Assembly: GCF_004217045.1 (NCBI RefSeq)
Contig: NZ_SGXM01000001.1
Coordinates: 2,294,001 to 2,358,000, forward strand
Direction of reading: 5' to 3'
From: Cupriavidus agavae
GTDB taxonomy: Bacteria > Pseudomonadota > Gammaproteobacteria > Burkholderiales > Burkholderiaceae
DNA length: 64,000 bases
Positions 26,794 through 35,087 of the stretch are shown here, in pieces. The notes under the pieces were generated by a model, which saw only the letters and a program-made list of their open reading frames with translations, was not told the origin of the DNA and did no database searches. How positions within the stretch are numbered: position 1 is the stretch's first letter; each line of letters opens with the position of its first letter. The position numbers and the translations under genes are program-made.

Positions 26794-28485
26794 ATGGCAA
26801 ACGCGCAAAACGTGGGGACGGTCCCGTCCGCCAGCAATGCGCCGATGACGAAGGAAGAACGCAAGGTCATTCTGGCGTCTTCCCTCGGCACGGTGTTCGA
26901 GTGGTACGACTTCTATCTGTACGGTTCGCTGGCGGCCATCATCGCCAAGCAGTTCTTCGCGGGGCTGGACCCGACCTCGGCCTTCATCTTCGCGCTGCTG
27001 GCGTTTGCCGCGGGCTTCATCGTGCGGCCATTCGGCGCGCTGGTGTTCGGCCGCCTCGGCGACATGATCGGCCGCAAGTACACCTTCCTGGTCACCATCC
27101 TGATCATGGGCGTGTCGACGTTCATTGTCGGCCTGCTGCCCGGCTACGCCACCATCGGCTGGGCCGCCCCGATCATCCTGATCCTGCTGCGCATGCTGCA
27201 GGGCCTGGCGCTCGGCGGCGAGTACGGCGGTGCCGCCACCTACGTGGCCGAGCACGCACCGCACGGCAAGCGCGGCGCCTACACGGCGTGGATCCAGACC
27301 ACGGCCACGATGGGCCTGTTCCTGTCGCTGATCGTGATCCTGCTGTGCCGCGAACTGACCGGCCCGGCGTTCGACGTCTGGGGCTGGCGCATCCCGTTCC
27401 TGCTCTCGATCCTGCTGCTGGCCATGTCGGTGTACATCCGCCTGTCCATGAGCGAATCGCCGGCCTTCCAGAAGATGAAGGCCGAGGGCAAGACCTCGAA
27501 GGCGCCGCTGTCCGAGGCATTCGGCCAATGGCGCAACCTGAAGATCGTGATCCTGGCGCTGGTGGGCCTGACCGCCGGCCAGGCCGTGGTCTGGTACACG
27601 GGCCAGTTCTACGCGCTGTTCTTCCTGACGCAGGTGCTCAAGGTGGATGCCAAGACGGCCAACCTGCTGATCGCCGGCGCCCTGGTGATCGGCACGCCGT
27701 TCTTCATCTTCTTCGGCTCGCTGTCGGACAAGGTTGGCCGCAAGTGGATCATCATGCTGGGCTGCGCGCTGGCCGTGCTGACCTACTTCCCGCTGTTCAA
27801 GGCGCTGACGCACTACGCCAACCCGGCGCTGGAACGTGCCCAGCAGTCGGCCCAGATCGTGGTGACGGCTGACCCGAAGACCTGCTCGTTCCAGGGTAGC
27901 CCGATTGCCCGCGAGATCGACTTCCGCAGCTCGTGCGACATCGTCAAGCGCACGCTGGCCCAGGCATCGGCCAGCTACGAGGTGATCGAAGCGCCGGCCG
28001 GTACGGTGGCCTCGGTCAAGATCGGCGACAAGGAGATCAAGGCGTTCGACGCCAACGTGACCGGCGGTGCCTTCGACGACGCCAGCAAGAAGCAGATCGC
28101 CGACTTCAAGAAGGCAGTCAGCGGCGAGATGACCTCGCACGGCTACCCGACCAAGGCGGACCCGGCCCAGATGAACACGATCATGGTGCTGGTGATCCTG
28201 GTCATCCTGGTGATCTACGTCACGATGGTGTACGGGCCAATCGCGGCCATGCTGGTGGAAATGTTCCCGACCCGCATCCGCTACTCGTCGATGTCCCTGC
28301 CGTACCACATCGGCAACGGCTGGTTCGGCGGCCTGCTCCCGACCATCTCGTTCGCGCTGGTGGCCCAGAACGGCAACATCTACTACGGCCTCTGGTACCC
28401 GATCGTGATCGCCGCGATCACCTTCGTGATCGGCGCGCTGTTCGTGCGCGAGACCAAGGACGTGGACATCTACGCGAACGACTGA
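26794..28485 (+). CDS. MHS-family MFS transporter with large periplasmic insert
   Basis: A 563-residue metabolite:H+ symporter of the major facilitator superfamily, related to ProP/ShiA/KgtP. The MHS start 'ASSLGTVFEWYDFYLYGSLA', the loop 2-3 motif 'GRLGDMIGRKYTFL' and 'GGEYGGAATYVAEHAP' are present. Twelve helices are predicted, but between about residues 340 and 460 there is a hydrophilic insert of about 120 residues with C364 and C381, which should lie in the periplasm; it makes the protein roughly 120 residues longer than a usual MHS carrier. The substrate is probably an organic acid or betaine-like compound. A strong GGAGGAG site precedes the ATG. A T-rich terminator follows. Confidence 0.88.
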   Translation: MANAQNVGTVPSASNAPMTKEERKVILASSLGTVFEWYDFYLYGSLAAIIAKQFFAGLDPTSAFIFALLAFAAGFIVRPFGALVFGRLGDMIGRKYTFLVTILIMGVSTFIVGLLPGYATIGWAAPIILILLRMLQGLALGGEYGGAATYVAEHAPHGKRGAYTAWIQTTATMGLFLSLIVILLCRELTGPAFDVWGWRIPFLLSILLLAMSVYIRLSMSESPAFQKMKAEGKTSKAPLSEAFGQWRNLKIVILALVGLTAGQAVVWYTGQFYALFFLTQVLKVDAKTANLLIAGALVIGTPFFIFFGSLSDKVGRKWIIMLGCALAVLTYFPLFKALTHYANPALERAQQSAQIVVTADPKTCSFQGSPIAREIDFRSSCDIVKRTLAQASASYEVIEAPAGTVASVKIGDKEIKAFDANVTGGAFDDASKKQIADFKKAVSGEMTSHGYPTKADPAQMNTIMVLVILVILVIYVTMVYGPIAAMLVEMFPTRIRYSSMSLPYHIGNGWFGGLLPTISFALVAQNGNIYYGLWYPIVIAAITFVIGALFVRETKDVDIYAND

Positions 28486-28568
28486 ATGTCCCACGGCTCA
28501 AAGCCTTATCGGAGGGACCGGTAACCCTCGCTCAGGATGGCTGGCCAACCGGCCAGCCGCTCCTTCCA

Positions 28569-28597
28569 GGCAGACCCTCGGGTCTGCCATTTTTTTT
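28569..28597 (+). terminator. Rho-independent terminator of the MHS transporter
   Basis: GGCAGACC / GGTCTGCC with a CTCG loop (28569-28588) followed by A and eight T. Confidence 0.92.
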
Positions 28598-28647
28598 GGC
28601 AGCCGGCCGGCCCCTGCCGAAGCTTGCAGAAAGTTGTCACAAAGGTG

Positions 28648-28675
28648 TTGACAGCCCGCGATCCACAGGTATAAT
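28648..28675 (+). promoter_or_regulatory. Promoter of tRNA-Met
   Basis: Consensus -35 TTGACA (28648-28653) and -10 TATAAT (28670-28675), spacer 16 bp; the tRNA starts 13 bp downstream. Confidence 0.88.
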
Positions 28676-28688
28676 TGCGGTCTTCGTT

Positions 28689-28765
<77 letters not shown>

Positions 28766-28773
28766 GTATTTCC

Positions 28774-28802
28774 AAGGGGTTAGCGCAAGCTAACCCCTTT
28801 TT
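28774..28802 (+). terminator. Terminator just inside the island's left end
   Basis: AAGGGGTTAGC / GCTAACCCCTT stem with a GCAA loop (28774-28799) and a T-run. It now ends the tRNA-Met transcript. Confidence 0.88.
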
Positions 28803-28819
28803 GCTTTGGGCGGCTGTCA

Positions 28820-28832
28820 ACGAAGTGTCAAC
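28820..28832 (+). repeat. Inner 13-bp repeat, left copy
   Basis: ACGAAGTGTCAAC, the same as 32623-32635 and in the same orientation. TGTCAAC also occurs at 28815-28821, giving two tandem copies here. Possible recombinase arm site. Confidence 0.45.
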
Positions 28833-28928
28833 GGCCGCCAACGGTAGCGCCTGACGTGGTGCTCCCTCCCTCGCTCCTATATGGCCGCCTCGGGAGTTCC
28901 GGTAGACTTAGTTTGTTAGGGGGAAACC

Positions 28929-29930
28929 ATGGCAGCCGCAGACTCGCTGAAGGCTTTGTTGCACTCGCATGTTCGTGGAGACGACGAGCAGTTCTACTCC
29001 ATAGCCATGCAACTTGCAGCGAGCCAAGCTCGCCAAGGTCACGCGAAGCTAGCGCAAGAACTGTTGAGTCTTGTAGAGGAAGGCAAGGAGCGGTCAAAGC
29101 AAGACACGCCACATGGTGTTGGCCGAGCTATTCCCCTGCGCCGCCCTAAAGGCGAACTCGGCACAATTCTGACAGCTGAATACCCGCGAACCCGAATGGG
29201 TGACCTTGTGATCGAAAGCAGCGTTCGCGAAAAGCTCGCTCGCACTGTTCAGGAACAACGAAATCATTCAAAGCTTGCGCGATATGGATTGACGCCACGA
29301 CGCAAGCTTTTGCTTGTTGGCCCGCCGGGTACGGGCAAAACGATGACCGCCTCGGTTTTGGCAGCAGAGTTGGGCATACCGTTGTTTTCGGTACGTCTTG
29401 ACGGCCTTATCACCAAGTTCATGGGCGAAACTGCAGCCAAGCTGCGACAAGTCTTTGATGCGGCAGCTCAAGTACGCGGCGTTTACTTCTTTGATGAGTT
29501 CGACGCCATAGGATCCCAACGTGGGCTGAGCAACGACGTCGGTGAAATTAGGCGCGTGCTCAACAGCTTTCTGCAGTTGCTTGATCTGGATCATTCGAGC
29601 AGCCTGTTTGTTGCTGCAACCAATCATCCCGAGATTTTAGACTACGCACTGTTCCGTCGTTTCGATGACGTGCTGGAGTATTCGTTACCGAGTTCGGATC
29701 AAGCAGTGGCGATGCTCAAACATCGGCTCGCCTCGTTCAAAGCCCCCAGGATTCAGTGGGCAAAATTGGCTGATATGGCGCAAGGATTGAGCCATGCGGA
29801 CATTGCCAAGGCCGCAGAGGATGCCATCAAGGACGCATTGATAAACGACCGTTCTGCTCCGGCGGAGAAGGACCTCGCCAGAACGATCTTGGAACGCAAG
29901 GCCTCACGTGCAAGGCTGCGAACAAGTTAG
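28929..29930 (+). CDS. ietA: IetA-like AAA+ ATPase (antitoxin / defence partner)
   Basis: A 333-residue AAA+ ATPase. An all-helical N-terminal part (1-60) is followed by the ATPase core: Walker A 'GPPGTGKT' at 131-138, Walker B 'VYFFDEFD' at about 185-192, sensor 1 N232 in 'AATNHPE' and arginine fingers in 'FRRFDD' near 243-244. The core resembles the FtsH/katanin group, but there is no protease domain in the chain. It is followed 21 bp later by a subtilisin-like protease gene; this order and these two families are those of IetA-IetS, reported from the Agrobacterium Ti plasmid as antitoxin (AAA) and toxin (protease) and later shown to protect against phage. AGGGGGAAACC precedes the ATG. Codon use is unlike the flanking genes. 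Confidence 0.82.
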   Translation: MAAADSLKALLHSHVRGDDEQFYSIAMQLAASQARQGHAKLAQELLSLVEEGKERSKQDTPHGVGRAIPLRRPKGELGTILTAEYPRTRMGDLVIESSVREKLARTVQEQRNHSKLARYGLTPRRKLLLVGPPGTGKTMTASVLAAELGIPLFSVRLDGLITKFMGETAAKLRQVFDAAAQVRGVYFFDEFDAIGSQRGLSNDVGEIRRVLNSFLQLLDLDHSSSLFVAATNHPEILDYALFRRFDDVLEYSLPSSDQAVAMLKHRLASFKAPRIQWAKLADMAQGLSHADIAKAAEDAIKDALINDRSAPAEKDLARTILERKASRARLRTS

Positions 29931-29950
29931 CACACACCCTCCAAGTTAGC
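29924..29950 (+). repeat. Direct repeat at the ietA-ietS junction
   Basis: CAAGTTAGC occurs at 29923-29931 (containing the ietA stop codon) and again at 29942-29950 immediately before the ietS ATG. It could affect translation of ietS, whose ribosome-binding site is poor. Confidence 0.35.
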
Positions 29951-29951
29951 G

Positions 29952-32486
29952 ATGGCACAAGAAAATCAAGAAGGTCGGTCGCATATTTTTCTCTCGGGCT
30001 TCGTTTCATCGGGCCCATATCAACGCCCTCCCCGGGCTGTTACGCCGCCTGAGCGCCCAGAGATTAATCGTGCAATCCACGGGGCAGGTCTTGTCGCTTC
30101 CATACTAGGCCTACAGGCTGATGCGACTACCGCCAATGAAGAGCAAGTAGCGGCTGGCTTGCCCGGACGAGGCGGCATCATTATCGAGTTTCGGAGTTTT
30201 GGCGACGATTTGCATCTACCGGGACTGGAAGATGCGAGGCAGGGCATTGAAGTCTTGAACGTACGTCATGGTCATGACGGCAATCGCTCGTACACATTGG
30301 CTACCGTTTTTGTTCCGCACGGTCGCCTGACGAGCTTTGAGGAGCATTTTCGTCAGTATGCGGAAGACCCTCTGCAACCCGGCAGAAGCAATCCAAGATA
30401 CCGAGACCTTTCCGAGAGCATTGCAGCTATCCGGCGAGCTGCCTTTGATGCGCTTTGGAACGACCCCGTGGAGTTGCTACCTGCCGACCCCGACCTGAGA
30501 GTTTGGTGGGAGGTATGGTTGCCTGTGCGAAATAATGCCGACGGAGTCTTGCAACGGTTTCGCATCGCAGCCATGGCTATCGGCGCCGAGCTTGGTAGGG
30601 ATGTACAGCTGTTTCCGGAGCGCATGGTTACGCTGCTCAAGGCATCCAAGACACAGTTGAGCGAGCACTTGCCGCTTCTCGACACAATTGCCGAATTGCG
30701 TAAGCCTAAATCCACTGCCGAGTTCTTCACCAATCTCACGCCCGTAGAACAGTGGGAGTGGGTGGATCATCTTAAAGGGCGTTCTGAGCTGAGCGAAAAC
30801 TACAACGCAGTAGTGTGTCTCATCGACACAGGCCTGAACGATGGGCACCCATTGATTGAACATACCGTTCGCCCGGGTGGCACGTATGCAGTTGACCCTG
30901 ACTGGCACACCGGTGACGAGCACGGTCATGGTACTGAGTTGGCCGGCCTTGCTATCTACGGTGACCTCAGCCGACTACTCGACTCTAACGATCCTGTTCG
31001 CATTGAACACAGACTAGAATCCGTAAAGCTCCTGAGGCAACCCGGCGACAACGACGATCCACGGCTGTATGGGCATCTCACGGGACAAGCCGTGGCTCGA
31101 CCCGAGGTCGATCTACCGCATGTAAATCGAGTCTTTAGCCTAGCAGTGACCACCGGTGACGACCATGATAGAGGTCGCCCTTCATCCTGGTCGGCTGCGA
31201 TCGATAGGCTCGCTTTCAATCCCGTCGACGAGGGGGCAAAACGCCTAATAGTTGTTTGCGCAGGAAACGTTGACGACGGCGACGCTTGGAAAGAGTACCC
31301 CCAATCCAATCAGCGACGACATATTCATGATCCGGGTCAGGCTTGGAACGTGTTGACGGTCGGCGCGTACACGGCAAAGGCATTGGTGGCTGAAGGCTTT
31401 GACGAAAGCTACTCACCAATTGCGCCCGCCGGAGGACTAAGCCCGTTTAGTACCACTGGCATAGGCTGGAACTCTATGCACCCTCTCAAACCTGACGTCG
31501 TCATGGAGGGCGGGAACGTTTTGATAACCGATATGTACGCAGAACCTTACGTCGAAGCCAATGACAAGCTGATGCTGCTATCGTGTGCCCACGGAGTTGC
31601 CGATCGACTGTTCAGCGCAACGGGTATGACTAGCGCGGCGACGGCCCTTTGCGCGCGCTTCGCCGCTCAGTTGATGGCGAAGTATCCCGACGCTTGGCCA
31701 GAGACGGTACGGGCGCTTGTTGTTCATTCGGCCGAGTGGACCGAAGAAATGAAAAGCCAATTTCTAGGGCCACGCGCTAACAAAGCAGATCATGCGCGAT
31801 TGGTGCAACATGTTGGTATGGGCGTCCCCAACCTCGAACGTGCGCTAGAAAGTTATAGCAATTCTCTTGTCCTGATTGCGCAAGAATCGATCCAACCATA
31901 TCGCCGGGATGCTACGGCGTCCCCGCCGCGAGCAAATGAGGTCCACTACCACGAGCTTCCGTGGCCCAAGGAATCTCTTGAACAACTGCACAGCGATGTT
32001 CGGCTCAAGGTTACGCTGTCATACTTCATTGAGCCGAATCCGGGAGTCAACGAGAGAGGGTACGCAAGCAGGTATTCATACGAGTCCTTCGGGCTTCGCT
32101 TTGATGTCAAACGTGGGAATGAAACCGTAGAATCGTTCGCTCGCCGAATTAGCGCGCTCGCTGACGCGTCTCCGGACGTCCCCGATTTGGAGACTTCCGA
32201 CCCCGATTGGCGTTTCGGGCAAAGGCGTAATTCCGGCTCTATCCATACTGACGTATGGGAGGGATCCGCCGCGGAACTGGCAGCACGCGGAGTGATCGCT
32301 GTTTTCCCTGCGTCGGGCTGGTGGAAAACCCGTACCGGCCAGAGGAAATGGGACTCAGTTGCGCGTTATTCACTCGTGGTGTCGATACACGCCCCAGACG
32401 TCGACACCGACCTCTATGCCGAGATTGTTACCCTCATCGAGGCACAAGCAGCGGCGACAAGTGTTGAAGCCCACGTTGCCAACTAG
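29952..32486 (+). CDS. ietS: IetS-like subtilisin-family (S8) serine protease (toxin / effector)
   Basis: An 844-residue intracellular-looking protease without a signal peptide. The S8 triad is readable: D292 in 'VCLIDTGLNDGHP', H326 in 'DEHGHGTELAGLAIYG', S561 in 'GMTSAATALCARF', with the oxyanion N439 in 'VVCAGN'. About 280 residues precede the catalytic domain and about 270 follow it; both parts lack domains I can name and would be the regulatory or target-binding regions. The gene is translated directly after ietA. In the described IetAS system the protease is toxic and the ATPase restrains it. The target protein is unknown. AT-richer than the chromosome, in line with transfer. Confidence 0.82.
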   Translation: MAQENQEGRSHIFLSGFVSSGPYQRPPRAVTPPERPEINRAIHGAGLVASILGLQADATTANEEQVAAGLPGRGGIIIEFRSFGDDLHLPGLEDARQGIEVLNVRHGHDGNRSYTLATVFVPHGRLTSFEEHFRQYAEDPLQPGRSNPRYRDLSESIAAIRRAAFDALWNDPVELLPADPDLRVWWEVWLPVRNNADGVLQRFRIAAMAIGAELGRDVQLFPERMVTLLKASKTQLSEHLPLLDTIAELRKPKSTAEFFTNLTPVEQWEWVDHLKGRSELSENYNAVVCLIDTGLNDGHPLIEHTVRPGGTYAVDPDWHTGDEHGHGTELAGLAIYGDLSRLLDSNDPVRIEHRLESVKLLRQPGDNDDPRLYGHLTGQAVARPEVDLPHVNRVFSLAVTTGDDHDRGRPSSWSAAIDRLAFNPVDEGAKRLIVVCAGNVDDGDAWKEYPQSNQRRHIHDPGQAWNVLTVGAYTAKALVAEGFDESYSPIAPAGGLSPFSTTGIGWNSMHPLKPDVVMEGGNVLITDMYAEPYVEANDKLMLLSCAHGVADRLFSATGMTSAATALCARFAAQLMAKYPDAWPETVRALVVHSAEWTEEMKSQFLGPRANKADHARLVQHVGMGVPNLERALESYSNSLVLIAQESIQPYRRDATASPPRANEVHYHELPWPKESLEQLHSDVRLKVTLSYFIEPNPGVNERGYASRYSYESFGLRFDVKRGNETVESFARRISALADASPDVPDLETSDPDWRFGQRRNSGSIHTDVWEGSAAELAARGVIAVFPASGWWKTRTGQRKWDSVARYSLVVSIHAPDVDTDLYAEIVTLIEAQAAATSVEAHVAN

Positions 32487-32724
32487 TCTTCACGCAACGG
32501 CAAGATTTAGACCCGCGAGCGGATTTAGCTGCCGTGCTTCGATTAGATGGTCAGGCGCCAGATGCGCATAGCGCACTGTCATCGTCAGGCTCTGTCCATG
32601 CAAGCTATGCGCTTCGCTAACGACGAAGTGTCAACAGCACTGCGGCCTATAGCTGTCCAATGGAGGATTCGGCAACGGCGGCAGCCCTATAGCAGGACAT
32701 TGCTGTCCAAAGACGTCCTCCGTC
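32487..32724. other. Right end of the island, non-coding
   Basis: About 240 bp with no gene and no recognisable integrase remnant. It contains the 13-bp repeat (32623-32635), two CCTATAGC motifs (near 32646 and 32686) and two GCTGTCCAA motifs (near 32652 and 32702). Such closely spaced short repeats are what recombinase arm sites look like, but there is no direct evidence. Confidence 0.4.
32623..32635 (+). repeat. Inner 13-bp repeat, right copy
   Basis: ACGAAGTGTCAAC, matching 28820-28832. Confidence 0.45.
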
Positions 32725-32774
<50 letters not shown>

Positions 32775-32782
32775 TCTATTAG

Positions 32783-32817
32783 AAAAGCCGCAGTCCCCCA
32801 CGGGATTGCGGCTTTTT
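32783..32817 (+). terminator. Displaced terminator of tRNA-Met
   Basis: AAAAGCCGCAGTCCC pairs with GGGATTGCGGCTTTT around a CCAC loop, followed by T. It lies right after attR, where the tRNA's own terminator would have been before integration. Confidence 0.85.
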
Positions 32818-32941
32818 GCTTTGGGGCGGCGAAATGAAAATTTCGCAGAGGGTGGGTTCGTAAAACAACGATGGCTGTCTCGCGGAGGCGCCCCCACGCC
32901 GGGTAAAGGCAAGGGCAGCAAGAAGAAGAAATAGAAAAGGA

Positions 32942-32967
32942 AACGCCCCCTGCGATGAGGGGGCGTT
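32942..32967 (-). terminator. Hairpin in the right flank
   Basis: AACGCCCCC (32942-32950) pairs with GGGGGCGTT (32959-32967). On the minus strand it is followed by a pyrimidine-rich TTTCCTTTTCTATTTC tract, so it may stop transcripts coming from the decarboxylase gene. Confidence 0.5.
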
Positions 32968-33296
32968 CAGAATTAACGCGGGGATCTCTTGGGTATTCCA
33001 CTCCTGGTGGAACCTCAGCACGTCGAGTCTTGCATCGAGGCGCCGCCGAGGCGGCTCTTAGCTTTCGAAACCGGACACCCCGCAAAGCTAAGTCTTTCCG
33101 ATCCTGATCGAACTACCGGAGCATCGGGCCATTGCCGGCTATAGACACATGGCCATCAGCGGACATTGGACTTGGTGCAACAGACGGATTATAGCCACCG
33201 GTCAGCGGGGTCGCAGCGCAATGCCGTGGTTGACCCCAGCATGCTCCGACATAAAGTGCGAAAAAAGTCACCTTAATAAGCCGCCCTGCCCCACGC

Positions 33297-33344
33297 TGAG
33301 ACATTCGAGCAAGAAAACCGCCGTTTACTTGCTCGAATGTCTCA
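33297..33344. repeat. 17-bp perfect inverted repeat across the end of the decarboxylase gene
   Basis: TGAGACATTCGAGCAAG (33297-33313) is exactly complementary to 33328-33344, with a 14-base loop that can itself pair AAAC/GTTT. The stop codon of the decarboxylase lies in the loop and its last six codons in one arm. Probably a terminator; a transposon end is the alternative. Confidence 0.6.
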
Positions 33345-34986
33345 TCACCGCCGCCAGCTTCCCGCTTTTCCCCGCCAGTTCCCGTTGTTCCGCCAACACG
33401 GCCTGCAGGATCTCGTGGGTGGTGTCGGGGTTGGCCAGGACCACGCGGAACACCGCGATGGCGCGGCCGGCCCATTGCGATGACGTCAGTTGCGTGCGGG
33501 AGACGAACGAGCGGCCGGCCTCGCGCTGCATTTCCTGGATGTCGATCGTGAGCGCGTCGAGCGCCTGCTGGAGCTGTTCGCGCCGTTCGGGCGGGGTCGC
33601 GGGCGAGGCCAGCGCGGCGCGGGCGGCCTCGGGCACGTAGCGGTAGGTCAGGATGCAGAGCTGCGGGCGGCTGTCGAGCTCGAAATCGGGCTGCTGCTCG
33701 ATCAGCCCGGCGAAGTAGCGGGCGTTGTCGATGCCGGTTTCGATCAGCGTGGCCAGTCCGCGCCGGCCCAGCAGGTGCAGGTTGGCGTAGAGCATGACGG
33801 CGGCGGCGCCCCGCGAGCCTTCGAGCGTATGGCGGCCCAGGTCGACCGAGCCCTTGCGGACGATGTAGTTGGCGTGCTGGATGATGTCCTGCGTCCAGGC
33901 GGGATCGCGGAACAGCACCATGCCGGCGCCCATCGGCACGTAGAACTGCTTGTGGGCGTCGATGACGACCGAATCGGCGCGCTCGATGCCGGCGAACCGG
34001 CCCCGCTCGCGCGCCGACAGCAGCGTGGCACCCCCCCAGGCGGCGTCCACGTGGAAGTGGCAATCGAACGCCTCGGCCACGTCGGCGATGGCGTCGAGCG
34101 GATCGACGGCGCCCGTCTCGGTCGAGCCGGCGATGCCGACGATTGCCAGCGGGCGGATATTGCGTTGCTGCAGGTCGTGCAGGGTGCCGCGCAGCAGGTC
34201 GACGCGCATGCGGCCATCGGCGTCCACGCCGACCGGCACGAGGTTGTCGCGCCCGATGCCGAGCACGTCGGCGGCCTTGCGCAGCGAGTAGTGGCCCCGC
34301 TCCGATACGACGATGGCAAGCCCGTCATACCCGTAGTGCCGCAGCGCGGCCACCAGCCCGGCGCTGTGCAGGCCGGCAAACCCGTCGCGGGCGCGCAGCA
34401 GGTTGTTGCGGCTGGCCCAGAGCGCGGCGAGGTTGGCCGTGGTGCCGCCCGCGCAGAAGGCGCCTAGCGAATGTTCGGGATCGTGCAGCCACTGCGCGTA
34501 GAACGCGTCGCCGCATCCGTAGACCAGCCTGTGCAGCATGCCCACGACCTGCCGCTCCAGCCCGGTCAGTGCGCCCGAGGTTTCGAGCTTCACCACGTTC
34601 TGGTTCAGCGCGGCCACGATCTTGGCCAGCGCCGGCATGAACGAAGGCAGCGACGAGGTCATGTGGCCGATGAAGGTCGGCGAGGCTACCGGCATGACGT
34701 GCCGGAACACGTCATGGAGCAGATGGTCCGCATGCACCTGCGGCGCCGTGGGGTGCTCAGGCAGGTCCACCGAGGCAAACTGCGCCTCGCGCGTGGCGCA
34801 CGCGCCGGCCGGCTCGAAATCTGCGCTGGCGAAGAACCCGGCAGGATGCTCCGCGATACGCCGTTCGAGGTCCTCGAACGCGCCGCGGTCCGTGTCGAAC
34901 CAGTGCAGCGGGCAGCCTTCGTCCGTGCGCGTGTCGTGCCCGGCCGTGCCGCGAGCGTCCTGCAATGTCTCCGCCTTCGCCTTCAT
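33325..34986 (-). CDS. PLP-dependent amino acid decarboxylase (PanP/group II type)
   Basis: A 553-residue group II decarboxylase. The PLP-binding residues are in place: H232 in 'SERGHYSLRKA', D314 in 'HVDAAWGG' and the Schiff-base lysine K346 in 'DAHKQFYVPMGAG'. Length and the N-terminal 'FIGHMTSSLPSFMPALAKIVAALNQNVVKLETS' favour the PanP-type putative aspartate 1-decarboxylase, which supplies beta-alanine for coenzyme A in organisms without PanD; glutamate or aromatic amino acids are alternatives. The ATG at 34986 gives a family-like N-terminus. It lies 101 bp downstream of a NarL-type regulator on the same strand. The extreme C-terminus 'MRHSSK' is encoded by one arm of a hairpin. Confidence 0.85.
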   Translation of the reverse strand: MKAKAETLQDARGTAGHDTRTDEGCPLHWFDTDRGAFEDLERRIAEHPAGFFASADFEPAGACATREAQFASVDLPEHPTAPQVHADHLLHDVFRHVMPVASPTFIGHMTSSLPSFMPALAKIVAALNQNVVKLETSGALTGLERQVVGMLHRLVYGCGDAFYAQWLHDPEHSLGAFCAGGTTANLAALWASRNNLLRARDGFAGLHSAGLVAALRHYGYDGLAIVVSERGHYSLRKAADVLGIGRDNLVPVGVDADGRMRVDLLRGTLHDLQQRNIRPLAIVGIAGSTETGAVDPLDAIADVAEAFDCHFHVDAAWGGATLLSARERGRFAGIERADSVVIDAHKQFYVPMGAGMVLFRDPAWTQDIIQHANYIVRKGSVDLGRHTLEGSRGAAAVMLYANLHLLGRRGLATLIETGIDNARYFAGLIEQQPDFELDSRPQLCILTYRYVPEAARAALASPATPPERREQLQQALDALTIDIQEMQREAGRSFVSRTQLTSSQWAGRAIAVFRVVLANPDTTHEILQAVLAEQRELAGKSGKLAAVMRHSSK

Positions 34987-35087
34987 TTGCCTCACCCGGT
35001 CATGCCGGCGCCGCTGAAGCCGGCGCCGGTCGGACTGGGGATTATGCCGGATTCGGCGGATTGGCCGGAAGCCCCGCCCGGCGCGGG

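Larger units (their letters stand above)
32775..33324. other. Non-coding region right of the island
   Basis: About 550 bp without a supported gene. It holds the original tRNA terminator (32783-32817), an open plus-strand frame that ends in a lysine-rich 'PGKGKGSKKKK' and TAG near 32935 (possible gene tail, no start), a hairpin at 32942-32967 whose T-rich side lies on the minus strand, a small TTCCAC/GTGGAA hairpin (32996-33012), and GGCTATA (33137-33143) with TATAGCC (33190-33196). The mixture looks like a scar of earlier insertions at this tRNA. Confidence 0.4.

Noticed and set aside
26044..28494. An 816-codon minus-strand frame antisense to the DUF4212 and MHS genes
   Set aside because: His/Arg/Gln-rich antisense shadow of well recognised genes.
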